From Desulfuromonas sp. (GTDB lineage Bacteria > Desulfobacterota > Desulfuromonadia > Desulfuromonadales > Desulfuromonadaceae), in NCBI GenBank assembly GCA_028685815.1, contig JAQUDG010000007.1, forward strand, positions 1-42,275: a stretch of DNA of 42,275 nucleotides, written 5' to 3'. The translations under genes and the position numbers were made by a program. Below are positions 33,208 to 41,602 of the stretch, in pieces; the first letter of the stretch is position 1; each line of letters starts with the position of its first letter. Below the pieces are notes generated by a model. The model saw nothing but the letters and a program-made list of their open reading frames with translations, ran no database searches and was not told the DNA's origin.

Positions 33208-33798
33208 ATGAACCCGCAAATAGAAAAAATTTTAAAGCTCCCCCTGTATCAGCGGGTGCTTATTCTGGTAGCAGTGCTGGTTTTGCTGGTTGGAGCCTAC
33301 CTGTATTGGCTTTATATCCCTGCACGTGAAGAGCTTGCTACTAAGCAATCTCAGAACAGCAAGTTGTTGATTGAGCTGCAGGAAAGCAGACGTATCGCCA
33401 ATAATCTGCCTAAATTTAAGGCAGAATATGAAGAGATGAAGAACCGGCTAGATCTAGCTTTAAATGAGTTGCCGAATGAAAAAGAAATTCCCACTCTCCT
33501 TAGCAGTATAACAAGTTTGGCACGCGACAATGGACTTGAAGTTTTGCAGTTCAAGCCTGAAAACGAAGCCGTTAAAAACTTTTATGCCGAAGTCCCTGTA
33601 AGCTTAGACTTGAAGGGTAGCTATCATCAGATGGCGCTTTTTTGTCAGGCGGTAGCGCGGATAGCGCGCATTGTAAACGTAAAAGATATTAAGTTGAGTA
33701 AGCCGCAGCAAGACGCTGGTATTACCCTCTTATCTATTTCGTGCCGCACCGTTACCTATCGTTTCATCGAACCGCCCAGTACAGAGAAAGGAAAATGA
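33208..33798 (+). CDS. pilO: Type IV pilus alignment protein PilO
   Basis: 196 residues: a short cytosolic start, one membrane helix (about 15-37, RVLILVAVLVLLVGAYLYW), a coiled coil (40-80), and a ferredoxin-like periplasmic domain that pairs with PilN. The family is recognised by this layout and by order between pilN and pilP. CAGGGGGA provides the ribosome site. Its stop overlaps the start of pilP. Confidence 0.92.
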   Translation: MNPQIEKILKLPLYQRVLILVAVLVLLVGAYLYWLYIPAREELATKQSQNSKLLIELQESRRIANNLPKFKAEYEEMKNRLDLALNELPNEKEIPTLLSSITSLARDNGLEVLQFKPENEAVKNFYAEVPVSLDLKGSYHQMALFCQAVARIARIVNVKDIKLSKPQQDAGITLLSISCRTVTYRFIEPPSTEKGK

Positions 33799-34322
33799 AT
33801 ATGCGCCTATACGCTGTAATTCTTGCCTTCCTCGCCTTCTGGATGGTAACGGGGTGTTCAGACAACAAACCAAAAGAGTTAAAGCCAGTCCAAACTCGAA
33901 GCACTGCCCCTGTACGTTCCGCACCTGATACCACTGAAGAAGTAGCTACCGTTGAGGCTGAGCCCATAAAGCCGAAGTTTATGTATGACGAGCGGCGACG
34001 TGACCCGTTCTCATCCCTACTGGCAATAAAAGATCCGGTTACGGATGATGCTGAGCCCCTGACCCCACTGCAAAAGTTTGGCCTAAACGAAATGCGTCTC
34101 ATTGCAATAGTGGTCGGTAAAGACGAGCCACGTGCTATGATTGAGGCCCCAGACAGTAAGGCATACACCCTGACTCCTGGAGTTAAAATAGGTAGAAATA
34201 AAGGGGTTGTGCAAGCAATAACTCCACATGAAATCATTGTTGAGGAGCGTTTCCGTGATTTCGCTGGAACAACGCGGACAGAAATTAAGCGCATTACGCT
34301 GCCTCATGGAGAAGGGGAATGA
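33795..34322 (+). CDS. pilP: Type IV pilus lipoprotein PilP
   Basis: 175 residues. Signal peptide with lipobox VTGC gives lipidated C21. A Pro-rich, Glu-rich linker (24-60) follows, then the beta-rich PilP domain (MRLIAIVVGKDEPRAMIEAP), which contacts PilQ on one side and PilN/O on the other. ATG 33795 overlaps the pilO stop (ATGA). ATG 33801 two codons on is an alternative. AAAGGAAA is close upstream. The stop overlaps pilQ. Confidence 0.92.
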   Translation: MNMRLYAVILAFLAFWMVTGCSDNKPKELKPVQTRSTAPVRSAPDTTEEVATVEAEPIKPKFMYDERRRDPFSSLLAIKDPVTDDAEPLTPLQKFGLNEMRLIAIVVGKDEPRAMIEAPDSKAYTLTPGVKIGRNKGVVQAITPHEIIVEERFRDFAGTTRTEIKRITLPHGEGE

Positions 34323-36592
34323 ATATGAAATTCAAAAATACTTTACTGCCAACGATGCCGTTGGCTTTGTTGTTCGCGCTGCTATTGCTACCCGCTTTAG
34401 CGCCTTTAGTCCATGCACAGTTAAATACGGTTACATCAGTGGAACTTGGGGTTGATTCCGTATCCGTTGTTACTGATATAGATAATCCTGAATTTATTAC
34501 CTATACCCTTGGGGCCCCTGAGCGCTTGGTAGTGGATGTGGCGCACGTCACACCTACTTTTGTTGAACGCTCTTATATGCTGAGTTCTGTGAATAAGGTC
34601 GGTTTCGATACTATGCGAGTTGGGGTTTATGCAGATAAGACAAGATTTGTCTTTGATGCTGCTGGTGGTAGTTTGCCCCATGCTGAAGTGTATGTGGATG
34701 GGCGAGAAATCGTCGTGGACTGGTCTGGCGACATGGCAGGACGCCGTGCGGTGAAGACCACTACTCAAACAAAGACAGGGACTAAGCTTGTTTCTGCGCA
34801 AAAAACTTTTGCTAACTCAGCAGATGCTCCAGCCGTGGCGACTGCCTTAAGTTTTGATCTTGAAGGAACAGGATCTGTTTTTATGGCAGATTTTGTTGGG
34901 GCTACGCAGCAGATTGAATTGATCCAGCCACGTACGCAAGGAACCACCGTACGCTTTGGAGTTGCTCACGCCGCTTTGCCCAGAAATCTTCGCCGAGTAA
35001 TAGACGCATCGGTATTCCCCAGCTCTGTCTTACAGGTAACGCCATATTCCACCATAGTTGACGGGGTACGCAACGTTATGTTTGCAGTGCAACTTAAAGG
35101 TGCGGTTGAATATGAAGTAGCTTTGAAAAAAGGCGTCCTTGAATTTCGTTGCGATAATGGCATTTTCGCCGATCTTCCCTCTGAAAATATGCAGATAAGC
35201 GTTGATATTGACAGCTCTAGTCATGGTGCATATGGGCCTAAGTCAGCACAAGCACCGCAATATAGGGATGATTCTACCAATGATATTGAGCATAGCCCGA
35301 CAGTTGGAGCGGTGCTTGAATCGCTATCTGTTGACGCTCGTACCGAAACTGTACATGAAAGGGCGTTGGAAAAAACATACACCGGAGAGCCGATATCTCT
35401 TGTGTTTGACGATGCGGATATTCGTAAGGTTATGCGCCTCATAGGGGAAATCAGTGACATGAACCTGATTGTCTCTGAAGAGGTTCAGGGCAAAATATCT
35501 CTACGACTACAAGGTGTTCCATGGGACCAAGCTCTAGATCTAGTGCTCGAAATTCAAGAGTTAGGGATGATTCAGAAGGGCAATGTAGTGCGAGTTCTCC
35601 CGCTGAAAAAAATTCAGTCCATGGAAACAGAGCGTCTGCGTTCCAAACAGGAAATAAAACGCCTAGAAGAGACCGGAACAGAAATATTTGCCATCAACTA
35701 TAAAGATGCAAAATCGTTTGAAGATGTAATCAAAGATATGCTCTCAGATCAGGGCAAGGTCAAGGTGATTAAGGGGAGCAAGAAGATTATGGTCACTGAT
35801 ATCCCCTCTAAATTGGATGAAGTTAGGGACCTCCTCAAGGTACTGGATGAGCCGGCCAAACAAGTAATGATTGAAGCGCGTATCGTCGAAGCAAACACCT
35901 CAGACGGTTTAGAATTTGGCGTAAACTGGGGCTTCAGCTACGACAACAATGAAACAGGTGGTATTGGCTTAGAAAATATGGATTCAGCCGGTATCGGTTT
36001 GGGAGGATCATTTCTTCTCCCCGGTGCCATTGGAACCTCCGGTTTGGGAGGTAAGTTTACCTTTGGTCGCTTAGGCTTCGATGATAAGGTTTTAGATCTT
36101 AGAATTGCAGCATTAGAAACTGCGGGCAAGGGGCGCGTAGTTTCTTCGCCAAAAGTTCTGACTCTTGATGGTGAAACTGCCAAAATAGAGCAGGGTACGT
36201 CTATTCCCTATCAATCTGTAAGTCAAAATGGGACTACTACTGAGTTTGAAGATGCTACCCTTGCTCTTGAGGTTACTCCTGAGATTAATCCGGATAATAC
36301 GGTCATCCTTAAAATTAAGGCAACCAATAGCACTATAGGCAGCACTGTTTCTACTGGTGCTGGGAGCGCACCGTCCATCGACACCAAGGAAGCAACAACC
36401 AAACTGCTCCTTAAAAATGGTGAAACTACAGTTATTGGTGGGATTTATGTGGAAAGCGAATTAAGTAGTGAGACAGGAACCCCAATTCTCAAAGATATTC
36501 CCCTGCTGGGTTACTTGTTTAAATCACGCAAAAAAGGCAATATAAGAAACGAATTATTGATTTTTATCACGCCCCGTATAGTTGAGCTATGA
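34319..36592 (+). CDS. pilQ: Type IV pilus secretin PilQ
   Basis: 757-residue outer-membrane secretin forming the pilus exit channel. A signal peptide ends at about VHAQ (33-34). Two AMIN-like peptidoglycan-binding domains follow at roughly 38-130 and 175-290, then an STN/N0 domain (365-430), a secretin N1 domain (450-520, EIFAINYKDAKSFEDVIKDM), and the C-terminal secretin barrel ending in PLLGYLFKSRKKGNIRNELLIFITP. A Ser/Thr-rich, glycine-rich loop is at 540-590. ATG 34319 overlaps the pilP stop (ATGA). A terminator follows, so it closes the pil operon. The TPR lipoprotein at 3824 is a plausible pilotin. Confidence 0.95.
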   Translation: MNMKFKNTLLPTMPLALLFALLLLPALAPLVHAQLNTVTSVELGVDSVSVVTDIDNPEFITYTLGAPERLVVDVAHVTPTFVERSYMLSSVNKVGFDTMRVGVYADKTRFVFDAAGGSLPHAEVYVDGREIVVDWSGDMAGRRAVKTTTQTKTGTKLVSAQKTFANSADAPAVATALSFDLEGTGSVFMADFVGATQQIELIQPRTQGTTVRFGVAHAALPRNLRRVIDASVFPSSVLQVTPYSTIVDGVRNVMFAVQLKGAVEYEVALKKGVLEFRCDNGIFADLPSENMQISVDIDSSSHGAYGPKSAQAPQYRDDSTNDIEHSPTVGAVLESLSVDARTETVHERALEKTYTGEPISLVFDDADIRKVMRLIGEISDMNLIVSEEVQGKISLRLQGVPWDQALDLVLEIQELGMIQKGNVVRVLPLKKIQSMETERLRSKQEIKRLEETGTEIFAINYKDAKSFEDVIKDMLSDQGKVKVIKGSKKIMVTDIPSKLDEVRDLLKVLDEPAKQVMIEARIVEANTSDGLEFGVNWGFSYDNNETGGIGLENMDSAGIGLGGSFLLPGAIGTSGLGGKFTFGRLGFDDKVLDLRIAALETAGKGRVVSSPKVLTLDGETAKIEQGTSIPYQSVSQNGTTTEFEDATLALEVTPEINPDNTVILKIKATNSTIGSTVSTGAGSAPSIDTKEATTKLLLKNGETTVIGGIYVESELSSETGTPILKDIPLLGYLFKSRKKGNIRNELLIFITPRIVEL

Positions 36593-36605
36593 CTATGGGT
36601 ATTTC

Positions 36606-36655
36606 AACTAAGCGAGAAAAACTGGTTGTACCCGTCTTTCTCGCTTAGTTTTATA
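36606..36655 (+). terminator. Terminator after pilQ
   Basis: AACTAAGCGAGAAA (36606-36619) pairs perfectly with TTTCTCGCTTAGTT (36637-36650), 14 bp with a 17-nt loop, followed by TTATAT. The T-tract is short, but the stem is very stable. Confidence 0.8.
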
Positions 36656-36689
36656 TGAAGCATCATCCTTTTGTAAGTTAGCAGTTTAT

Positions 36690-37238
36690 ATGACGCGCAA
36701 ATATATATTTTTAACCGGTTTTATGGCAGCGGGGAAGTCCACTGTTGGACGCGTGCTGGCACATATGCTTGACGGCCAGTTTATCGATACAGATGCCATA
36801 ATTGAGCATCGTCTGTGCATGAGTATCAAGGCAATATTTGCCCACTTCGGAGAAGAGTACTTTCGCTCGTGTGAAACTGCGGTGCTATATGATCTGTGTA
36901 GCGTCGAGAACATTAAGTGTGACCGTGCTAGTTCGTCCGCAACATCGAATAATATTGTTATTTCTACTGGCGGAGGAATGGTGGGGCGGGTGCAGAATCG
37001 CGAGATCATGCACAAACATGGCACCGTAGTTTACCTGCATGCTCCATGGACAGAGATCAGTAAGCGTTTGCACGGAGTATCCAACCGTCCTCTCGCCCAC
37101 AACGTTGAGGCGGAAAGTCTGCATCGTCTGTGGCAGAGGCGTTTGCCGCTGTATAAAAAGGCAGATATCATAATCGAGACTGCGCATTGTGATCCGAGAA
37201 CCATTGCGCAAAATATCGTACGCCGAATCATTATCTGA
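36690..37238 (+). CDS. aroK: Shikimate kinase
   Basis: Phosphorylates shikimate at O3 in the aromatic pathway. 182 residues with Walker A GFMAAGKSTVG (10-20), substrate-binding DTDAIIEHR, FRSCET for shikimate contact, and STGGGMVG; the lid arginine is in NRPLAH. A normal start at ATG 36690 lacks a good ribosome site (GTTAG, weak). The pilMNOPQ-aroK-aroB order is the conserved proteobacterial arrangement. aroB follows after 71 bases. The terminator between pilQ and aroK makes aroK the likely head of its own transcript. Confidence 0.94.
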   Translation: MTRKYIFLTGFMAAGKSTVGRVLAHMLDGQFIDTDAIIEHRLCMSIKAIFAHFGEEYFRSCETAVLYDLCSVENIKCDRASSSATSNNIVISTGGGMVGRVQNREIMHKHGTVVYLHAPWTEISKRLHGVSNRPLAHNVEAESLHRLWQRRLPLYKKADIIIETAHCDPRTIAQNIVRRIII

Positions 37239-37309
37239 CTCGGCTGAATTTCGCCTCAGCTTCGCTTCTTCCAACAACGTTTAATTTTTCACGGGGAATC
37301 TCACCGATT

Positions 37310-38401
37310 ATGCAGCAAATGAAGGTTGAGCTGGCTGAACGCTCATATCGTATTGTGCAAGGCGATGATTTGCTTGTACATTTGGGTGAATTGCTGGCTC
37401 CGCTCCAATTGGCAGAACATGTGGTAGTGATCACCAATGATGTAGTGTCGCCACTGTATGGCTCCCAGGTTGATCATGCATTGAAGCAGGCTGGCTACCG
37501 GGTAGATAGCGTTATTCTCCCTGATGGCGAGAAACATAAAAATGCGCACAGCTTGGATATTATTTACACCCACATGCTTGAGTGCGGTTGTGATCGTAAA
37601 ACTACCATTATAGCCCTTGGAGGAGGTGTGGTAGGCGACATGGCTGGATTTGCGGCGGCTACATATATGCGCGGCATCCCCTTTGTGCAGATCCCCACCA
37701 CCCTGTTGGCGCAGGTAGATAGTTCCGTCGGGGGAAAAACAGCCATTAACCATCCCCTAGGCAAAAATATGATCGGGGCTTTTTATCAACCCCTTAAGGT
37801 GATTATCGATACATCTACTCTGGATACTTTGAAAAAACGCCATTTTTGTGCAGGACTTGCCGAGGTGGTTAAATACGGCGTCATCGCCGATGAAGAGTTT
37901 TTCGCCTGGATTGAAGACAACCTAGCGACGTTGCTGCGCAAAGAGCCTACTGCGCTGGGTTATGCCATAATGCGTTGTTGCAGCATTAAGGCTGATATCG
38001 TCGCTCAAGATGAAACCGAGCAGTCGGTGCGTGCATTGCTTAATTTCGGTCATACCTTTGGCCATGCTGTTGAGCAGCTATGCGGTTATGGTGAGATTCT
38101 TCATGGCGAAGCAGTTGCTATAGGGATGGTGATAGCGGCGCGTGTTTCCGCGACTATGGGTTTATGCACTTTGGATGATGTCATTAGATTGGAAGACATT
38201 TTATATAAATGTGGTTTACCAACCGTTGTGCCCGCACAGTTCTCTCCTAGGCAGTACGTCGCTGCCATGATGCGCGATAAAAAAGTAAGTTCCGGCAAGT
38301 TGCGTATGGTGTTGAACCGCGGTATTGGTTCGAGCGACATCTATGAATTTGATAACCCAATACAGGTTTTTGCTGAAGTTTTAGCGTGCGCGGCGGAATA
38401 A
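37310..38401 (+). CDS. aroB: 3-dehydroquinate synthase
   Basis: NAD- and metal-dependent enzyme of the shikimate pathway, 363 residues. GGGVVGDMAGFAAA (104-117) binds NAD, PTTLLAQVDSSVGGKTAIN follows, and NFGHTFGHAVE carries zinc-ligand histidines; another, in GEILHGEAVAIGM, completes the set. Intact and of normal length. ACGGGG precedes ATG 37310. The GTG start of the next gene is four bases after its stop. Confidence 0.96.
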   Translation: MQQMKVELAERSYRIVQGDDLLVHLGELLAPLQLAEHVVVITNDVVSPLYGSQVDHALKQAGYRVDSVILPDGEKHKNAHSLDIIYTHMLECGCDRKTTIIALGGGVVGDMAGFAAATYMRGIPFVQIPTTLLAQVDSSVGGKTAINHPLGKNMIGAFYQPLKVIIDTSTLDTLKKRHFCAGLAEVVKYGVIADEEFFAWIEDNLATLLRKEPTALGYAIMRCCSIKADIVAQDETEQSVRALLNFGHTFGHAVEQLCGYGEILHGEAVAIGMVIAARVSATMGLCTLDDVIRLEDILYKCGLPTVVPAQFSPRQYVAAMMRDKKVSSGKLRMVLNRGIGSSDIYEFDNPIQVFAEVLACAAE

Positions 38402-38405
38402 AATT

Positions 38406-39116
38406 GTGGCTGAAATTGAACTGAAACAACTACAGTCTGAGTGGGAGAAGAATCCTGAGACGGATGCTTTTTACCCTCTGGCGTGTGCTTATCTAAAAAG
38501 CGGTCTGCTTGCCGCCGCAGCGGATGTTCTCCACCAGGGGCTACGCTGGAACTCCAGTCACTCTAGGGCTTTGGCTGCACTGGGGCAAGTGCTGTACAGG
38601 CACAAAGACGTCGACGAAGCGCGTGACGTCCTTGCAAGAGCGTTGACGTCTGATCCTACCTGCCGTGATGCTCTATGCACCCTAGCTGAAATTGAAATTG
38701 AGGCGGGAAATTTTCAGCGTGCCGGTAAATGGTTGGCTCGTGCAGAGTCTCTCGATGCCACTTCCAGTAGTGTTCCCAACGTTGCTCCGTGTGGTGCCTC
38801 CAGTACAGCAGTTTTACGCCACCAGCTCGAACAAAGGCGACATCGCTGTGACGCTGATCTTGCCGACATTCCTTTTGTTACTGAAACCATGGTAGAGTTG
38901 TATCTCAAACAAGGGTTGCAGGAAAAAGCGGTTGCAGCGCTGAGCCAACTCGTAAAGCGCAAGCCGGAGGATGTTGCGCTGCGTCGACGACTCGATGAGT
39001 TGCGTATTTGTGTGCATAGCCCATTTAAGAGTGCGTGTGTGCAAGAGCAGTTGAGCGCTTTGTTGCGTGCTATTGAGTACCAAAAACGGATAGACAGAGG
39101 AGATAATAGTGTTTAA
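38406..39116 (+). CDS. TPR-repeat protein of unknown function
   Basis: 236 residues, no signal peptide or membrane segment, so cytosolic. Helical repeats of about 34 residues occupy roughly 10-115 (ACAYLKSGLLAAAADVLHQGLRWNS, then VLYRHKDVDEARDVLARALTSDPTC) and again at 155-195 (LYLKQGLQEKAVAALSQLVKRKPED), with a variable linker between. The start is GTG 38406, four bases after aroB. The 3' end overlaps the roadblock gene by eight bases, so the two are likely made together and may interact. No known family name can be given. Confidence 0.8.
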   Translation: MAEIELKQLQSEWEKNPETDAFYPLACAYLKSGLLAAAADVLHQGLRWNSSHSRALAALGQVLYRHKDVDEARDVLARALTSDPTCRDALCTLAEIEIEAGNFQRAGKWLARAESLDATSSSVPNVAPCGASSTAVLRHQLEQRRHRCDADLADIPFVTETMVELYLKQGLQEKAVAALSQLVKRKPEDVALRRRLDELRICVHSPFKSACVQEQLSALLRAIEYQKRIDRGDNSV

Positions 39117-39480
39117 ACCTATTCTGCAATCAATTTTGGACGAAAGCAGCGGCGCCCTTGGAGTTTTTCTGCTCGGCGACGATGGCATTGTTATTGAACA
39201 GGCGCGCACAAGTCACACTGCGGCGGATGAGCAGTTGACCCTAGTTGTTGAGCTGGCGGCAGGAATTAAAAATATACGTCAAACGGCGGATGTTCTCGAA
39301 GCCGGCGCCTTAAATGAAGTTGTAATCCATTACGAGAAACTTAGTCTGCTGGTACATATACTCACAGACGAATATTTTGTTGTATTGTTTTTAAAACCCG
39401 ATGCCATAAGTGGAAAAGGCTCTTACTTGCTTAAACGCGAAGCAGGACGTTTGCGTGCAGGCCTGAACCAGGACATATAG
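39109..39480 (+). CDS. Roadblock/LC7 domain protein (MglB-like fold)
   Basis: 123 residues, one roadblock/LC7 domain: a long N-terminal helix, then GVFLLGDDGIVIEQA, a central helix (ADEQLTLVVELAAGIKNIRQT), and a beta hairpin with VVIHYEKLSLLVHILTDEYFVVLFL. In MglB this fold is a GTPase-activating protein for the MglA GTPase in cell-polarity control, and other members bind small GTPases. No mglA lies in the window. GTG 39109 follows GAGGAGATAAT. It overlaps the TPR gene and its stop directly abuts aroQ. A role in pilus polarity is possible because pilMNOPQ is upstream, but it is not shown. Confidence 0.75.
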   Translation: MFKPILQSILDESSGALGVFLLGDDGIVIEQARTSHTAADEQLTLVVELAAGIKNIRQTADVLEAGALNEVVIHYEKLSLLVHILTDEYFVVLFLKPDAISGKGSYLLKREAGRLRAGLNQDI

Positions 39481-39930
39481 ATGTATATCCAGATTATTCA
39501 CGGACCGAATCTCAACATGCTTGGTACGCGCGAACCTGAACACTACGGTTGCCTTAATCTTGCAGATATAAACGCCATTATAATGTCCAAAGCGCGCAGT
39601 CTTGGGGTTGAAGTAGATTTCCTGCAGTCAAATCACGAGGGTGTTTTGCTTGATGCCCTGCACCAAGCGGCCAGTGCTGGAACAGACGGAGTTATCATAA
39701 ATCCTGCAGCTTATACGCACACCAGCATAGCGCTGCGCGACGCTGTCGCGGCTATTGCTCTGCCGGTGGTCGAGGTGCACCTGTCCAATATTTACGCGCG
39801 TGAAACCTTCAGACATCACTCCTGTCTTGCACCGGTAGCGCTGGCCCAAATAAGCGGGTTTGGTGCCAATGGATACATCCTCGCCCTCGAGGGTTTGGTT
39901 CTGCATCTGCGTAGCCTGCAGGCAAAATAG
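39481..39930 (+). CDS. aroQ: Type II 3-dehydroquinate dehydratase
   Basis: Dehydrates 3-dehydroquinate to 3-dehydroshikimate. 149 residues with the type II hallmarks: [13 protein letters not shown] (catalytic Arg and flexible Tyr loop), [21 protein letters not shown] and [11 protein letters not shown], which positions the catalytic His. ATG 39481 begins immediately after the roadblock stop. This makes it the third shikimate-pathway gene in this run, after aroK and aroB. Confidence 0.96.
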   Translation: MYIQIIHGPNLNMLGTREPEHYGCLNLADINAIIMSKARSLGVEVDFLQSNHEGVLLDALHQAASAGTDGVIINPAAYTHTSIALRDAVAAIALPVVEVHLSNIYARETFRHHSCLAPVALAQISGFGANGYILALEGLVLHLRSLQAK

Positions 39931-39958
39931 AATAACATTTTACTCTCGCTGAAAATTT

Positions 39959-41038
39959 ATGATTATGTTAGATTCCCGACTGATTCGCCTGCAGCATGAA
40001 CTTAAAAGAAACAAATTGGATGCAGTGCTGCTCCTAGATCCTGTGCATTTGCGCTATTACTCAGGCTTCAGTGGTAGTGACGGCGCACTTGTCGTTACCC
40101 CTGCCCAATGTTACTTTCGCACAGATTCACGCTATATCTCCCAGGCTACAGCTGAAGTGCGAGCCGCCTCCGTAGAAGTGCACACAACTAAGCACGCTGA
40201 GCTTGTCAAACTGCTGCAATATTTGGGGGCTAAGAGGGTGGGGTTTGAAGCCGTTACGCTCAGCGTGGCCGAACTGAATCAGCTCAGTGAACTTGATTCT
40301 GCTGTCGTCTGGGAGCCCTTGAAGCATTTGGGTGAACTGCGCCAGGTTAAAGATTACGCTGAACTTGAATGTTTAGAGCAGGCTGCGGCCATTAATGCAA
40401 CAGCGTTTGAGAAGATTTTGCCCCACATACGTCCTGGCGTGACGGAGCGCGAGATTGCTATAGAGTTGGAATATGCCTTGCGCTGTTGCGGCGGTGAGGA
40501 TAAAGCCTTTGATTTTATTGTGGCCTCAGGTTGGCGCGGAGCTTACCCTCATGGAGTTGCATCCGATAAAATCGTTCAAGCTGGCGAACTTATTACCATA
40601 GATTTCGGCACTCGAAAATCTGGTTACTATTCAGATGAGACCGTGACGTTAGCTGTAGGTGAGGTTGAGCAGAAACTGCGCGATATTCATGCCTGCGTCC
40701 TTGAAGCACACGATCTTGCGCTCGAAGCCTTGTCACCATCTGTTTTGGCCCGCGACGTGGATCGAGTAGCACGTGATTATATTGAAGCGTGCGGTTACGG
40801 TAAATATTTCGGCCATGGTTTGGGGCATGGAATAGGGCTTGCGGTACATGAAGGACCGACTCTATCCCCTAAGTCTGAAGTAGTTCTAACCGCTGGGATG
40901 GTTTTTACTATCGAGCCCGGTATTTATATCCCTGACTATGGGGGGGTACGCATAGAAGATACAGTATTATTGACCAATGATGGGTATAGAGCATTGACTT
41001 CTGTACCCAAAAAACTACGCACATTACCCATTGAATGA
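39959..41038 (+). CDS. M24-family aminopeptidase (Xaa-Pro type)
   Basis: 359 residues, creatinase-N domain (1-130) then pita-bread metallopeptidase. The dimetal ligands lie in TIDFGTRKSGYYSDET (first Asp pair), FGHGLGHGIGLAVHEGP (His), FTIEPGIYIPDYGG and VRIEDTVLL (Glu pair). It would remove N-terminal residues before proline in the cytosol, though the exact dipeptide specificity cannot be read. ATG 39959 has no good ribosome site; ATG 39965 is an in-frame alternative. accB follows after 19 bases. An efp gene often follows this peptidase in bacterial genomes, but none is present here. Confidence 0.9.
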   Translation: MIMLDSRLIRLQHELKRNKLDAVLLLDPVHLRYYSGFSGSDGALVVTPAQCYFRTDSRYISQATAEVRAASVEVHTTKHAELVKLLQYLGAKRVGFEAVTLSVAELNQLSELDSAVVWEPLKHLGELRQVKDYAELECLEQAAAINATAFEKILPHIRPGVTEREIAIELEYALRCCGGEDKAFDFIVASGWRGAYPHGVASDKIVQAGELITIDFGTRKSGYYSDETVTLAVGEVEQKLRDIHACVLEAHDLALEALSPSVLARDVDRVARDYIEACGYGKYFGHGLGHGIGLAVHEGPTLSPKSEVVLTAGMVFTIEPGIYIPDYGGVRIEDTVLLTNDGYRALTSVPKKLRTLPIE

Positions 41039-41057
41039 GCAGCAGGAGAAATATTTT

Positions 41058-41540
41058 ATGGATATCAAAGACATTAAAGCCCTTGTAAAACTTATTATGG
41101 ATACAGACATCTCTGAATTTGAAATGGAAACAGATGAAGATCGCGTGTTTATAAAGCGTGGTTCGCAGCAAGAGATTATTCATGTAGCTGCTCCGGTGGC
41201 AGCTCCGGCAGCTGCGGTTCCAGCATCAGGACTCCCAATGGCGCAACAGGGAGTGTGTGACGCATCTGATTCTAGGGCAGAAGCAACTCTAGGAGATAAG
41301 CAGGAGCGTGTTACATCACCTATCGTCGGCACTTTTTATGCCGCACCTTCTCCGGAGTCTGAATCCTATGTGAAAGTAGGAGATGTGGTGGATGCGGGGC
41401 AAACCCTATGTATTGTTGAGGCTATGAAGCTCATGAATGAGATCGAAGCTGAATACAAGTGTAAAATTGTGGAGATGGTAAAAACTAATGCCGAGCCAGT
41501 AGAATTTGGCGACGTTCTCTTTATTGTAGAAAAAATTTAG
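41058..41540 (+). CDS. accB: Acetyl-CoA carboxylase biotin carboxyl carrier protein
   Basis: 160 residues. N-terminal acidic helix (1-32), an Ala/Pro-rich linker (44-62), then the biotinyl domain with biotin-lysine K124 in IVEAMKLMNEIE. SPIVGTFYAAPSPES is the thumb region typical of AccB. AGGAG (41044-41048) lies before ATG 41058, which is preferred over an upstream in-frame start at 41031 overlapping the peptidase gene. accC follows after 62 bases, the normal pairing. Confidence 0.96.
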   Translation: MDIKDIKALVKLIMDTDISEFEMETDEDRVFIKRGSQQEIIHVAAPVAAPAAAVPASGLPMAQQGVCDASDSRAEATLGDKQERVTSPIVGTFYAAPSPESESYVKVGDVVDAGQTLCIVEAMKLMNEIEAEYKCKIVEMVKTNAEPVEFGDVLFIVEKI

Positions 41541-41602
41541 ACATTATCCCTGACCTGTAGCTTGTGTGTCGAAAAGCTGTAGGTTTGCGTTCAGGAGTGA
41601 CT

